Assembly (NCBI RefSeq): GCF_040954645.1 | Contig: NC_092805.1 | Span: 22,966,741-23,030,740, forward strand | Reading direction: 5' to 3' | Origin: Diabrotica undecimpunctata | Taxonomy: Eukaryota > Arthropoda > Insecta > Coleoptera > Chrysomelidae | DNA length: 64,000 nucleotides | Part shown: positions 44,671-56,182 of the stretch, piece after piece | Position numbering within the stretch: the first letter of the stretch is position 1 | How the letters are laid out: each line of letters begins with the position of its first letter | Made by a program: the position numbers and the translations under genes | Notes under the pieces: model-generated | Database searches by the model: none | Told to the model about the DNA's origin: nothing | Seen by the model: the letters and a program-made list of their open reading frames with translations, nothing else

Positions 44671-44702
44671 GGGGCTCGGGAGACTGAGACCTCGAAAGCC
44701 CC
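44671..44702 (+). other. GC-rich stem-loop
   Basis: GGGGCT pairs with AGCCCC across CGGGAGACTGAGACCTCGAA. The inner GGAG and CCTC can extend the stem. It lies in a short GC-richer run (44660-44750) in otherwise AT-rich DNA, just before a (TA)25 array. It looks like the structured tail of a retroelement, but no partner copy is in the window. Confidence 0.4.
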
Positions 44703-44805
44703 GAAGAAAACATCAAAGAGGGTGTCGAAAGCTCGGCGCAAAAGACAGTTAAGTTTAATATTAATTCTTGTAATAGTTATTATTATTATTAATCTTAGCT
44801 CTAGG

Positions 44806-44810
<5 letters not shown>

Positions 44811-44860
<50 letters not shown>
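44811..44860. repeat. (TA)25 microsatellite
   Basis: Uninterrupted TA repeat of 50 bases. The Tc1 element starts at its last unit, as expected for a TA-targeting transposon. Confidence 0.97.
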
Positions 44861-44863
<3 letters not shown>

Positions 44864-46475
44864 TCGCGATCATAAAATCCGGGTCACCTTGAAAATCACC
44901 GATATGTCATTTTTAACAAGCTTTATCGTAAATAATAATAACACAAATACAAACTAATGCATGTTTCTGAGAATTGTTGCGGTTTCCTTTGTAACAAAGA
45001 ATTCCAATAGTGCCGATTTCGCGGTAAAGTGCACACTTCCCAAAATGAACGCTACCTGTAACTCCGCTTGTTTTAAATGTCTCGTTTGTACTTCGACTTT
45101 CTGTTCAAATGCAACGGACAAACGTTTATTATTGCCACCATTAGTGTTTATTTGTGCCATTATTAGTGTTTATTTTTTGACAAAAATGCCTTTGATTGTT
45201 GTTGAAACGGCACAAATTGTTGCACTTGTGGAAGACGGTCACACTCAACGGCAAGTCGCAAGAACTGTTGGCGTAAGCCTTTCTACGGTTCAACGAGTGC
45301 TTCAACGCTTTCAGGAGGCAAGTTTGCTAACCAGGCGACCTAGCCCTGGACGAAGAAGAACAACCAAGGCACTAGATGACCGTTTCCTTGTGTTTCAGGC
45401 TTTACGAAACCGGACCTCAACTGCGGTTATGCATCAAAATCGTCTAGAGGAAGTACGAAATCGCAATTTTAGTGTTGCAACAGTCAGAAGAAGACTTCGT
45501 TCCTCTTGACTATCTTCTCGGGTAATGGCTAGAGGACTGCCACTTCGCCGGGTACCTCGAGTTGCACGACTAGCTTTTGCTCGACAATACGCGCATTGGG
45601 GAATTAACGATTGTAGCAAAGTGTTATTCTCAGATGAATCCCGTTTCTGCCTAACTGGATCCGATGGACGTGTAAGAGTTTGGAGGAGAACCGGTGAACG
45701 ATTTTCACAAGCTTGCATTGCTCTAAGAATGCCATTTGATGGAGGCTCGGTCATGGCTTGGGGAGGTATATCTTCCGACTTCCACACAGAATTACCCTTC
45801 ATCGAAAATGGGTCCCTAACTGCATGAAGGTACATTACGGAGATTCCGGAAGAACATGTTATGCCCAACATGGCAGGGCTTGGAGAAAACGCAGTTTTTA
45901 TGCAGGACAACGTGCGACCGCACGTTGCCAGGATCAGTATGTAATACTTGGACGAAGTTGGAATTACGAGGGTACCCTGGCCAGTTAGGTCTCCGGACCT
46001 GAATCTCATCGAACATCTCTGGGACGATTTGAAAAAACGTATTCAAACCAATACACCTCCTCCTAACAACGCACAGGAGCTTAAGGATCTGTTAGTGAGA
46101 GAGTGGAATAACATACCACAACATGTAATCCGGAGAAAAATTGAGAGTATGCCCCGTCGTCTGCAAGAGGTTATTAGAGCAAGGGGAGGCAATACACGAT
46201 ATTGGTCATTTCGATACGGTACACGATACATTTCGATAAGTTTTATTGAAATTTGGAATAAATTTTTTTTGCACAAAATGCATTGCTAAAATTTGGCATA
46301 AATCTTTAAAAATAAAAAAAAAATAAAAATTACAAACTTTATTTTCTAAATGAAACAAATTCTACGGATATTTTCAGGTACTGATATCTGCAATTCATGC
46401 TTAAAATATGATATCGAACGATGTTTTGATCTAGGCCATTTCAAAAGTGAACCAGAAGTCGCTACAAGTCCTCAA
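44861..46475 (+). mobile_element. Tc1-type transposon
   Basis: Left end CACTCGCGATCATAAAATCC follows the TA array directly. A partly matching inverted phrase (ATTTCAAAAGTGAACC against GGGTCACCTTGAAAAT inverted) lies near 46440-46455, so the right end is approximate and diverged. It contains a full-length transposase frame. Confidence 0.75.
45186..46280 (+). pseudogene. Tc1 transposase, one frame with three stops
   Basis: From ATG 45186: VVETAQIVALVEDGHTQRQV, a helix-turn-helix GVSLSTVQRVLQRFQEA, RRRTTKALDDRFLVFQALRN, RRRLRSS, stop (TGA 45507), LSSRVMARGLPLRRVPRVA, CSKVLFSDESRFCLTGSDGR (first Asp), GGSVMAWGGISSDFHTELPF, stop (TGA near 45825), VFMQDNVRPHVARISM (second Asp), stop (TAA near 45940), PVRSPDLNLIEHLWDDLKKR (Glu). 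It ends with RARGGNTRYW. All parts share one frame. Only three nonsense codons break it, and the DD34E triad is intact. Confidence 0.93.
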
Positions 46476-47514
46476 AGTTGTTGGATCCATCCAGCATTTT
46501 TTCATATTTTGGTACCAACTTAAGACATTAATATTCACCGAAATAGTATTTTAAGAACTTTTTAATATCCATCGAGCATTTCTGTCACATTCTGTTAATA
46601 TTTTATTGAATAAATATACTTTGCTTTGGTTTAAAATTCACCATTATCGAAGATTCCAAACCGTAAAACATTCTCGAATTCTAGATGACGTTTTAGGGAC
46701 AAGATAATTGTCAGATAAACAAACAATTTGTGCTACGAAAATAATATGTTACCGTTTGATTGCCTTTCCCAGTTCTCAATTTTTTCGCCGTGTTTTAAAA
46801 AATTTATATACAAATAAATAAAAATATCACGGAACATCTCGCAGGGTGATGGGGTGTTAAGAAAAGTCAGAGGTTGTCTAACACTCGCAATACAATACGT
46901 CCGCATATGGTCCCTAAGCTATAAGTCCATGCGAAATAAAACAGTGGCGCGGTATAGAGGATAGTCACAGAACAAAATATACAGTATTGGATGGCATATA
47001 AATTTAAAAAAAATTCATAAATCTACAAACACTGAAAGATTCTGCGGCATCACTACGAAAATGATACTCACTTGTTAAGAAACTGGTTCTTTCCTTGAAG
47101 GTTTGAGCTGGTCATATTTAATTTCTATACTCATGCAGACATGAGAGTTGGGCCATGTTCGGGTGCAAGATTTTTTTCGACCGTGGATTGTGCATTTTTG
47201 AACTCCTAAAGCCTGCTACGGACCGAAGTATTTTGTAGCTGATACTCTTCTGTCAAGTTAATCAGCTCTTTTATTGCCATGTATTCCCCAATGAACTGAC
47301 ACACATATCAGTATGCAACTGTTATGTACCGCCAGTCTATCGATTTCTCGGTACGCCCACGCTAGCATAAAGTCTACCTTGAGCCCCTAAGCATCTCATA
47401 GCTGCTTTAGTTCAAAAGACTATGTTAAATTCGATGCTTACACAATGAAATATTCAGGATTATAGAGGCATACTCTCCTGTAGATCCCAGCAAATTTACT
47501 ATGTACAATAACAA
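46476..47514. other. No gene recognised
   Basis: AT-rich then mixed sequence. Nothing identifiable on either strand. Confidence 0.4.
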
Positions 47515-48040
47515 TTTACAGATGTAAATTGTTGCTGGAAGGTCAGATTATAGAACAAGTGATGGAGTTTAAATATCTAGGTATCACATTATCTAGCTAC
47601 GGAAAGCTCGAAACTGAAGTGGAAGATCAAGTGAATAGAGCCAACAGAGTCGAAGGCTGTGTAATATGGAGAAATACAATAGTCGGGAAAGAAATGAAAA
47701 GCAGAATTTACAAAACAGTCATCAGACCAATAATGACATACGCGGCAGAAACACGACCTGATATAGAGAGGACAAAAAGCATGTTAGAAATAACAGAGAT
47801 AAAAAAACTTAAAAAAATGGATGGTAAGACACTTTGATGACAATGGAAGAGTAGAATGGAACAATCATATAAGCCGAATGACAGCAAATAGAGTAGTAAA
47901 GACGGCAAGAGACGATTCTCCAATAGGAAGACGATCAGTAGGAAAACCACGAAAACAATGGAAGGACAACTTACTGAAAGCACAATGAAAAACAGACAGA
48001 GTCATGTCTATATAAAAAGAAGAAGAATAAGAAGATTCCT
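47515..48040 (+). pseudogene. RTE-like LINE, C-terminal fragment
   Basis: Frame 47529-47837: LLEGQIIEQVMEFKYLGITL, SSYGKLETEVEDQVNRANRV, MKSRIYKTVIRPIMTYAAET and a decayed LEITEIKKLKK block. A deletion follows, then VEWNNHISRMTANRVVKTAR, GRRSVGKPRKQWKDNLLK and a GAAGAAGAATAAGAAG tail. The same family as 60310-60785. RT absent. Confidence 0.82.
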
Positions 48041-48244
48041 GTAAACCTTTAATCTATGTTGTGTGTTTCTGCTGTTTCCCCTGCCCTATCGCTTTTGGTA
48101 GGTAGATGTCCTTCGGGAAAGGTACTCAGAGATTAGTTAGGTGATTTAGAAAACAAAAAAAGGGAAATGGAAAAATGAATCCTTTACTCAATACGGAAAA
48201 ACTGAAAGAAGGATACGCAGAGTAAGAAAATATGGAATATAGTT

Positions 48245-49515
48245 CTTCTTCTTCTTCTTCTTCGTCTAGCCATTCACGTCCACATCTGAACATAAGCCTC
48301 TTCAAGTCTTCCTTTCCATTGTTTTTTATTGTACGCTACTTGTAGCCAATTTTTCCCGGCAGTCCTTTTCAGATCATCTGTCCATCTCATAGGAGGTCTG
48401 CCTCTGGGTCTTTTGTGTTGGTATGGTCTCCAGGTTAAAATTGATCTGTGCCATTTGTTTAGATCGCTCCTAGCTACATGTCCAGCGTATTCCCATTTCA
48501 ACTTTAATGATTTTTGCACCACATCGGCGACTTTGGTTTTCTGTCTTATCCATGTGTTTGTTTTCTTGTCCTTAAGTGATATACCTAGCATTGCTCTTTC
48601 CATCGCGTGTTGAGTGACTCTAAGTATATTCATATTCTTTTTTGTGATTGTCCATGTTTGTGCTGCATAAGTTAATATCGGAATAATGCATGCATCAAAA
48701 ACTTTAGATCTAAGATGTAATTGAATTTGTTGATTTCTGAGTATAAAGTTCAGTTTACCGAATGCTGCCCAAACTAACTTTCTTCTTCTTTTTATTTCTT
48801 CAGTTTGAATTTCCCTATTTAGTATTATTTTTTGTCCTAAGTATATATATTCTTCAACTTTTTCTATAACTTTATCGTTTATTATTGTCACGGTGTCTTC
48901 GGAGTGCATGACTTTTGTTTTGTTTAAATTCATTTTCAGTCATATTTTAGAAGATTCGGTATGTAGTTCTAAAAGCATGGTTTGCATTTCTTGTAGGTCA
49001 GTAGTTATCAAGATTATGTCATCTGCAAATCGTAGATTACTGAGGTAGCGGCCATTGATGTTTATTCCCTTATATTTCCAATTTAGGTTTTTAAAAACGT
49101 CCTCCAAAACTAAGGTGAACAGTTTGGGTGATAAAGTATCTCCCTGTTTGACTCCCCTGTTTAATGGTACAGGGTTCGTGTGTTAATTTTCATTTAGGTA
49201 GTATGTAGCTGTAGCTTGGTTCATAGTTTCTTTTATTAAGTTAATATATCTGCTGTCTATTCTACAATTTTGCATTGCGTTTATTACGGCCGTGTGTTCT
49301 ATGGTATCGAAAGCTTTTTCGTAGTCTACAAATGCTAGGAAAACTGGAAACTTGTATTCGTTACATTTTTCTATTAATATTTTTGTGGTTAACAGGTGAT
49401 CGGAAGTTGAATAGCCTTTTCTAAAACCTGCCTGTTCCTATGGTTGGTATTCGTCTAATTTCCTTGTTAGTCGAGTAGTTATGACTTGGGTGAGTATTTT
49501 AAACAGGTGTTTATA
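48245..49515 (-). pseudogene. RTE-like LINE, RT to C-terminus, well preserved
   Basis: From 49515: HLFKILTQVITTRLTRKLDE, QAGFRKGYSTSDHLLTTKIL, FPVFLAFVDYEKAFDTIEHT (block A Asp), LNRGVKQGDTLSPKLFTLVL, YLSNLRFADDIILITTDLQE (FADD). After three nonsense codons an open 219-codon frame runs MNLNKTKVMHSEDTVTIIND, VEEYIYLGQKIILNREIQTE, ACIIPILTYAAQTWTITKKN, LKLKWEYAGHVARSDLNKWH, RPRGRPPMRWTDDLKRTAGK to YVQMWT at 48274. Tail is (GAA)n. Only scattered stops, so this is among the younger LINE copies. Confidence 0.9.
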
Positions 49516-50880
49516 TAGTGAATATAGTTATAAAGAAATAAAGGAACTTCCAATTGCAACTTCCATATTTAGTCTTAGAATTAGGAGCGGTTTATCTAAA
49601 TAAATAACAGATAAAATGTGGTGGAGTAATTTATTTAGAGGTAGGTTACTTTAAGACTAATTTATCATAATTTTAAAGTCGAAAAAAATTTCCGCTGCGT
49701 CTCTGAAGCGACTTTTCCCATCCCAGCCTCTCCCCCAGGACACGGTCATTACGCATGTAGTCGAGAAATGACCGTCGAGACTTCGGAACGTTTTCTGAGG
49801 GCCTCTATACGTGAGTCCAATGTGTTATCAACGGACCCGGACGACTAGAAAGACGACGCCGCAGACGCTGGGGAAATAGATCCAATAACATTTATTTATT
49901 AGCAGCCCTTAATCCTATAATAAATTCGATAAAATCCCCACAGGACCGAAGACCATCCCTGAAAAGTCGATTGTTTGTCTGAGTGAAAATCATCAATCAT
50001 CTCCAATGATCATACGTTTTTTTTTTATTTAATTAAGTTTATAAAGGAACACATGTACTTATTATCCCTATGCAGTTTTTAGTGAATAAAAACCAATGTG
50101 AACTGTTACATGATAAGTAGACATAATATAATACCTTCTATAGACAGTTTAAAAAAACATTAGAATAAAATACCCAGTAAAAGTTATTATATTCGATATT
50201 TTGGATTCTTAAAAGTAATTAGTCAATCTAATAAACAGGTTTTCTAATGACATCTTTTTTTACACATACACTACACTAAGAAAAAGTGCACATTTTACCT
50301 CTTATACAGAAAATGTATTAAATTATTTAGTTTTCAAAAATGTAGTTTATTTGTCTTTATTCTTTGATTAATTTTATATTAATTTAAAACCATATTTTGT
50401 CGAACACAGAGTTTCACCCTTCAACTTTTGGATGTAAGAGCACTGACATCAGCAGAGATAGGAAGCAATCATAAAGTGGTACCGTGAAAAATGGGCATTT
50501 CCAAGTTTGATTGTGTATTCAAAACGAGTGTCTGATGAAGGAATGGGAGCTTAAAATAACGTCATAATACTATGTTGATTATCGATTTAAACAAGAGAGG
50601 TTGACGAAGCGTTCTACTTATGGTTTTTAAAACATGGTATGCAAAGAGATGGAGTTGAAGAAAACCACATAAAAATTAAATCAGATATCTTACACTCAGC
50701 TAAGAAAAAAAGATAAATAAAAGGAAATTGTTCCCAGGGCGAAACACTCCATAGTTCTGTACAGAAGAAGGAAAAATGTAAAGAAAAGAGCAAAGTTTAA
50801 CTGAAATATATCTCCAGTGCACGGCAATTACAAGACAATAAAAAACGAAGAAAAAAAAAACGAAATGAATGTAAAGGGTA
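49516..50880. other. Non-coding; possible endonuclease scrap at 50430
   Basis: A GC-richer patch lies at 49690-49860 with no recognised content. Near 50436-50480 the plus strand reads LLDVRALTSAEIGSNHKVV, which resembles the last block of a LINE endonuclease, but nothing around it confirms this. Confidence 0.35.
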
Positions 50881-50893
50881 CACATATGCGAGC

Positions 50894-51186
50894 AGAACTG
50901 TTCGCGAACCGTTTGTGAACGCTATATACGTTAATTTGTACGACGGGACGAACCGCTTGCGAGCTATTCGTTCGTTGTTCGTCAGGAACCGCGGCCTGTC
51001 GGTTTTTGGGACGAACACAAAGAATGTTCGCAGTTAAATTTGGAGGGTGTTCGAGAATATAAATTGTTTCTGCTAAGTGTGCGATGAGATCATTCGGTTA
51101 AACAAAATTGCTGAACGAGCGCGGCTTATTCAAAAGTAACGAGAGAAATTAATAACAGCAAGTAATATTTTTCCAGCTCGGTGAGT
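50894..51186 (+). promoter_or_regulatory. Candidate heat-shock-type promoter, first exon and donor
   Basis: Three nTTCn/nGAAn clusters: AGAACTGTTCGCGAAC (50894-50909), AGAATGTTCG (51021-51030) and GTTCGAGAAT (51049-51058). TATAAAT follows at 51058-51064, and TCATTC, an initiator-like word, at 51090-51095. About 90 bases later CTCG is followed by GTGAGT (51181), a good splice donor. Contiguous inverted TTC/GAA units are the binding pattern of heat-shock factor. No coding exon is found downstream in the window. It may belong to a gene with a long first intron, to an element's promoter, or be chance. Confidence 0.35.
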
Positions 51187-51574
51187 ATTATCACTAAAAG
51201 AGTCTTTATCATATAGTTTTTGGTACTGGCTAAGCAATGGAACGGAGTCTGGAGTTAGTCCTTACAACGTAGTAAATACGGCATCCTCGCGGAATGTTTC
51301 TTCCAGAAAACAGTTTTCACAATGCTGATAAATTTTCATAGTTTTCTGTTGTTGGGCGAATTTTAGTAATGTCGGTATCGAGACCTGAGACGAATTTTTC
51401 CCAATTTGCTTTAAATGGCGTTTCTTGTGGTGTTATTACAGTGCTTATATTACAAATGAGTGGTTTGTGTTAGGTGCGAGGAATTGCATTTCCGATATTC
51501 TTTTTATACTGAGCTGTTATTAGGCTAGATACAAAAAAATATTGTCCATATTGTATCCTCTTTTCCACCTCATC
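51187..51574. other. No gene seen
   Basis: Would be intron if the promoter and donor upstream are real. No coding motif. Confidence 0.3.
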
Positions 51575-51700
51575 ATCATTATCATCATCTGTGACCACTG
51601 ACAGCCCATGGAGGGCTATTGCCACCCGTTAGGGATGCTAGGCTCTAAAGTTTTATATGGTGTGGATGCCAACCACACTAGTTAAAACTGCCAGGTTCAG
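51575..51700 (-). repeat. LINE 3'-end scrap with GATGAT tail
   Basis: The minus strand shows a GC-mixed stretch running into GATGATGATAATGATGATGA, the same style of tail as the LINE fragment at 30676. No coding block remains. Confidence 0.35.
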
Positions 51701-51839
51701 TAAAAATTAAACCTTCCCCAAAGGCTTGTATACAGAAGATACATTACTTGTATACAAGGACAGAGAAGTTTGGTGTGCAGATAGTAACAATTTCTATTAG
51801 TCGATTAATTAATTAATCGTTTCTCAGAGTAGTACGCAC

Positions 51840-51935
51840 GATTGCAGTGGTCTCATTGATACTGCAATCTTCGTGGAGGCTCTGATTCACTGTTGATTTG
51901 TTGCTAGAAAAGCCAGTTTGATATTCCATAATGGA
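51840..51935 (-). pseudogene. RT finger-motif scrap
   Basis: The minus strand reads MEYQTGFSSNKSTVNQSLHE, resembling the YQxGFRxxxSTxxQ block of LINE reverse transcriptases (compare YQCGFRRQKSTIDQI in the LINE at 52487-53744). The surroundings (to 52240) hold an unrecognised 60-codon frame. Confidence 0.4.
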
Positions 51936-52413
51936 TATGTAGTATATGCCTTATGATACATGCATGATATGCAATACATGCCTTAAACTATTCTACTAAT
52001 ATCTGCTCCATTAGCAAAAAAGTAAATTATTTTGATTTTGCGTATTTGCTCCACCTCAAATGGGCCTACCAGGTCTATAAATATCGTAGTAGGTAATGTC
52101 TACATTTAGATATACTCCATAGTATTGCCAATAATTTTTTTTTAGCTTAGAATAGTTTAATTCCGATTTGTTAAGTATCCCACTAGGGTGTATATTGCAT
52201 ATAGTGTTTAAAGCGTTCCGTGTAGCTTTTCCGACCATTTACTGGTGGTTTCTAAGCTCTTTTTCGCTGTAAAGACTTTTGCATAATTCCTGTGCAATAT
52301 CCCTACTTCTTCAAAAATGCGTTGGAACTTGTACTAGAACATAAATCAGGTGTATTTTATATTTATGTAATAAGCGGTAATATACAGCTATTCCTATCCT
52401 CCAATGTCAAAGT

Positions 52414-52416
<3 letters not shown>

Positions 52417-52486
<70 letters not shown>
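52417..52486. repeat. (AT)n array, about 70 bp
   Basis: Uninterrupted AT repeat directly following the stop codon of the minus-strand LINE. Confidence 0.95.
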
Positions 52487-52489
<3 letters not shown>

Positions 52490-53739
52490 CTCGACAACCC
52501 TTTCTGGGTCCTGGCTTGTTCTAGGATTTTCCGCCATTCTGTTCTGTTCCTTGCTTTGTTTTTCCAGTTGGTAATCTTAAGTGTTTTCAGATCTTGCTCC
52601 ACTTGTTCCATGTATCTAAGTTTGGGTCTTCCCTTTGACCTTCTTCCTACTGGTGTTTGTCTCATAATATGTTTTGGTGTTTCAGTCTCCAACATTCGTT
52701 CAACATGGCCCATCCAGCGCAGACGTCCGATCTTTATGGATGTTATGATCTCGGGTTCGTTGTATGCTGTGTACAGTTCAAAGTTATATCTTCTGCGCCA
52801 TATGTCATTTTCCTTTACCCCCTTATATATGTGTCTAAGGATTGTTCGTTCAAATGTGCCTAATAGGTTTTCATCGCTTTTCGATAGTGTCCATGTCTCT
52901 GATCCATATATAAGGACCGGTTTTATCAGGGTCTTGTATATTTTGCATTTGGTGCTTCTTGTGATGTTGTTAGATCTTAGATGTTTAATTAGTCCATTAT
53001 ATGTTTTATTAGCGATATGTATTCTTCTCTTAACTTCTTCACTGACATTGTTATCTGCGGTAACTAGTGAACCTAGGTATGTAAAGTTTTTCACGCTTTC
53101 GATGTTATAGTCTCCTATTGTCAGATTCTGTAGGTTTCTTTGGCCTGTCGATTTACTGACCTTCATGTATGTGGTTTTTATTTCATTAATGTTTAGGCCA
53201 CTGTTTTGTGCCGCTCTTTCTATCGCATTAAATGCTTCTATCATCTCTCTTTCGCTTCTGGCTATATCAACATCATCTGCAAATGCCAATATTTGTACAC
53301 TTTTTGTTATTATTGTTCCTCTGGTGTTGACTTTTGACTCCCTAATTATTTTCTCTAATGTGATGTTGAATAGAATACAGGATAGGGCATCTCCCTGTCG
53401 TAGGCCCGTTCTCACATGAATTGTATCTGTTAGTTCGTTTTGAATTCGAATTTTGCTTTGTACTTTAAGTGTTTCTTTTATGATATCAATGAGTTGAGTT
53501 GGAATATTAAAGTCTTTCAGTGCACGAATCAGAAATTCTCGATGGATGCTATCATAGGCACTCTCAAAGTCAATGAAAAGATGATGTGTGTCTATATTAA
53601 ATTCACTAGTCTTTTCCAAGATTTGCCTCAAGACGAAGATCTGATCTATTGTGGACTTCTGCCTGCGGAAACCACATTGATATCCCCCAACTATTTGTTC
53701 CGCATATGATCTTAATCGGTCATACACAATATTTGACAG

Positions 53740-53744
<5 letters not shown>
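52487..53744 (-). pseudogene. RTE-like LINE, open RT domain, 5'-truncated
   Basis: One open frame of about 420 codons. KILSNIVYDRLRSYAEQIVG, YQCGFRRQKSTIDQIFVLRQ, THHLFIDFESAYDSIHREFL (block A), VRTGLRQGDALSCILFNITL, VQILAFADDVDIARSERE (FADD), INEIKTTYMKVSKSTGQRN, VKNFTYLGSLVTADNNVSEE, KTLIKPVLIYGSETWTLSKS, SIKIGRLRWMGHVERMLETE, VGRRSKGRPKLRYMEQVEQD, to QKGLSS and a stop at 52486. The start codon of the frame lies inside the TA array, so the true N-terminus (endonuclease and RT start) is missing. Although uninterrupted it is a fragment. The open frame suggests recent insertion. Confidence 0.95.

Positions 53745-53814
<70 letters not shown>
53745..53814. repeat. (TA)n array, about 70 bp
   Basis: Uninterrupted TA repeat abutting the 5'-truncated end of the LINE. 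It has the same length as the array on the other side. Confidence 0.95.
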
Positions 53815-53817
<3 letters not shown>

Positions 53818-55853
53818 TTTCATTAAAATTATTATCTTATAAACAAATTCATATATCTTAGCATAAATCTATATAAATATATTCTTTACTTATTTATTAC
53901 TATATTTATTAAACGAATTCTAAAATTATATGTTAAATTGGATCTGGTCCTCTTTTTCTTTATTTTGGTTGCTTCCCATTTTCCGGAGGACATTTAAATT
54001 TTTTTTCTTTTCTTTTTTCTACTGTTCGCTCTTAACTATTATGGGGCGATGGACTGCACTGAATCTGAAGATTCGGAACAGAAGATCCACTACTCTTTCG
54101 TCAGCATACTCATGTGGCGTTGGTCACAAGGACTGACAAGGATCGTCATGTAGTTTTGAACTTTCACCACTTTGGCGCAACTCGGGTTCAGACCAACATT
54201 TTTCACAAAAAAAAAGACACATACTACTTTTTACTTTTTAATACAAACATCTAACGTGTTTACAGTTGAGGTAGATCGCGGCTTGCGACCTTACATAATG
54301 AATGATCAGTAAAATGTTCTGAATTATACGTTGTTTGACGATGGAGTGCTTTTAAATATGCGTCTCCAAGGTCGGTTTACACTAACAATAGCAAAAAATA
54401 AACATAACATGTTTAGAAATTATTATAATGATATTACGTTCTTGGTACTCAGCTATTTTTAATCGAAAACAGAAGTAAATGTTTAAATTTAAACTCTATT
54501 ATGAATTATTAAATAACTTAAGGGTTTGTTTCTCTTATGTTACACAACGGTTTAAGCATTTCTGCATTTAGACTGCAATTATATTTAAGCTCATTAATTT
54601 TATTGTTCTGTTCTTATGCTCTTAATGCTGTTGTATGCTGTTTGATCAACTCCCTAAGCATTTTTTCCATTCCGAATAAGAAAACTTAAGCATCAAAGCC
54701 CCTCTTCAGACCTTAAGAAACATTTAATTCGTAGTTTATTTTTAATGGACAGTAGGAATCGTAAGATTGCATTTAATGTAAAATAAGGACTGCATAACAG
54801 TTTTAGTTACTTGAAATTATCAAAAGGGAGATTTTGATCTTTCCTAACTGAGGATTGTCATGTATGTAGTATTATGTTATTTTTGCCAATGTTTTATCTT
54901 TAACTCACTTCACATTATCAAAAGAACAAATCTTTCCTAACTTACTGCATATAGTTATTCTGACATATAATTAACAAACATTTGCTGAGGAAGTTTGACA
55001 TTTTATGAGGACTATATTATATATGCTTTATTTATTCTGCTTCGCCCTGTTCTTAACAGCAAATGGCTTGGCTTTTTTGATTCACAAATAAACCCAAAAA
55101 CAGCTCTGTTTCAGACTATACAATAGAAAACGCTCCATTAAAATCTCCCAACAATAACATTCATGTATAAGAGTAAGATGCTTATATACACCTAAGAAGG
55201 AGAATTAGTATCGCAAACTTTGAACATAAAATAAAGTCGGGATAAGTATCAAAAGTCGTATAACTAATAATTATTTCCGTAGAAGATTCAAGAAGCGAAA
55301 TGAACTCCGGGACTCGTCGCTTTCTAAAGCTCTTAACACCTACTTGTACTTCTCGGATATATATTTGCGGTCGTATTCGGTCTGGCCCGATGATCACTCG
55401 AATAAAATCCGTCTTTTGCTTTTAATAATTCATAATTTAATTATTATTCAGTTAGAACGTTGGTTTATTATTGTAGATATACAAGTACAGCACGCAATAA
55501 AAATCAAATTCCATAATCTTCAACAACCATTTCTGATATCTAAACTGGAATTCTGGATTTTTAGTGATTAGACAAGTCAACGATAAAGAAAAATCTTTAA
55601 TTTAAAAAAATTATTACCTCTTTGGTATGCTGAGTTCGAAAATAATAAAAAATCGTATCTTCCACCCCATTTTCACATTTTAAAATTCAAAAGTCATAAA
55701 ATTTGAAAAATTAGCCTCCCCTCCTAACCCTATTTGTTGCCTAAAAGATTTGCCTCCATTTACTCGGGTTCATCTTATCTTCCAAGTATATAAGTACTAC
55801 GAGTCCTAACAGCAGAGTATGGGACACTTGGGCCACCACCTCCACTACCACTC
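53815..55853. other. Non-coding, no gene recognised
   Basis: Two kilobases of AT-rich sequence with only short frames. Nothing identifiable. Confidence 0.4.
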
Positions 55854-55885
55854 TGACGTCACAAGATGGCGGCTGACAGCTGTCA
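55854..55885 (+). promoter_or_regulatory. CRE + YY1-like promoter signature
   Basis: TGACGTCAC (55854-55862) is followed directly by CAAGATGGCGGC (55862-55873, the classic YY1 site) and the palindrome TGACAGCTGTCA. Such clusters mark TATA-less promoters in animals. No exon follows: a Tc1 inverted pair begins 100 bases downstream. The CTCTGACGTCACAA core also appears in the MITE end at 18096, so this may be a stray MITE end. Confidence 0.3.
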
Positions 55886-56182
55886 ACTGTCATCACTCAA
55901 ACGTGAAGATCGCGTCAATTCTTCTTCTTTCCTTCTATAACTTCTTGTAATATACAGGGTATATTACAAACGAGAAACAAACATTTATTGAAAACGTTCA
56001 TCTTCACGATCTTTCTTATATAACCAAAGAACGAGATCAATAATTTATTAAAATATCATTAATAAAAAAATATTGAAATTACTTGTTCTCTATAAACTTT
56101 GAATTGCAACATTGGCGACCAAATAAACAAAAATGTTGTATAACATCGTGACAACTAAATAGTCGGACAATTCACGAAATTA

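Noticed and set aside
44811..44860. Ile-Tyr repeat protein segments encoded by TA arrays here and at 52.4 and 53.8 kb
   Set aside because: These are microsatellite translation artefacts, not protein.
45434..46276. Long minus-strand frames opposite the plus-strand Tc1 transposase
   Set aside because: They are antisense shadows. The plus strand carries the full ordered transposase motifs and the minus frames have none.
52556..53709. Plus-strand frames across the minus-strand LINE
   Set aside because: Antisense of a continuous RT reading frame, with hydrophobic-looking composition only because of the opposite coding strand.
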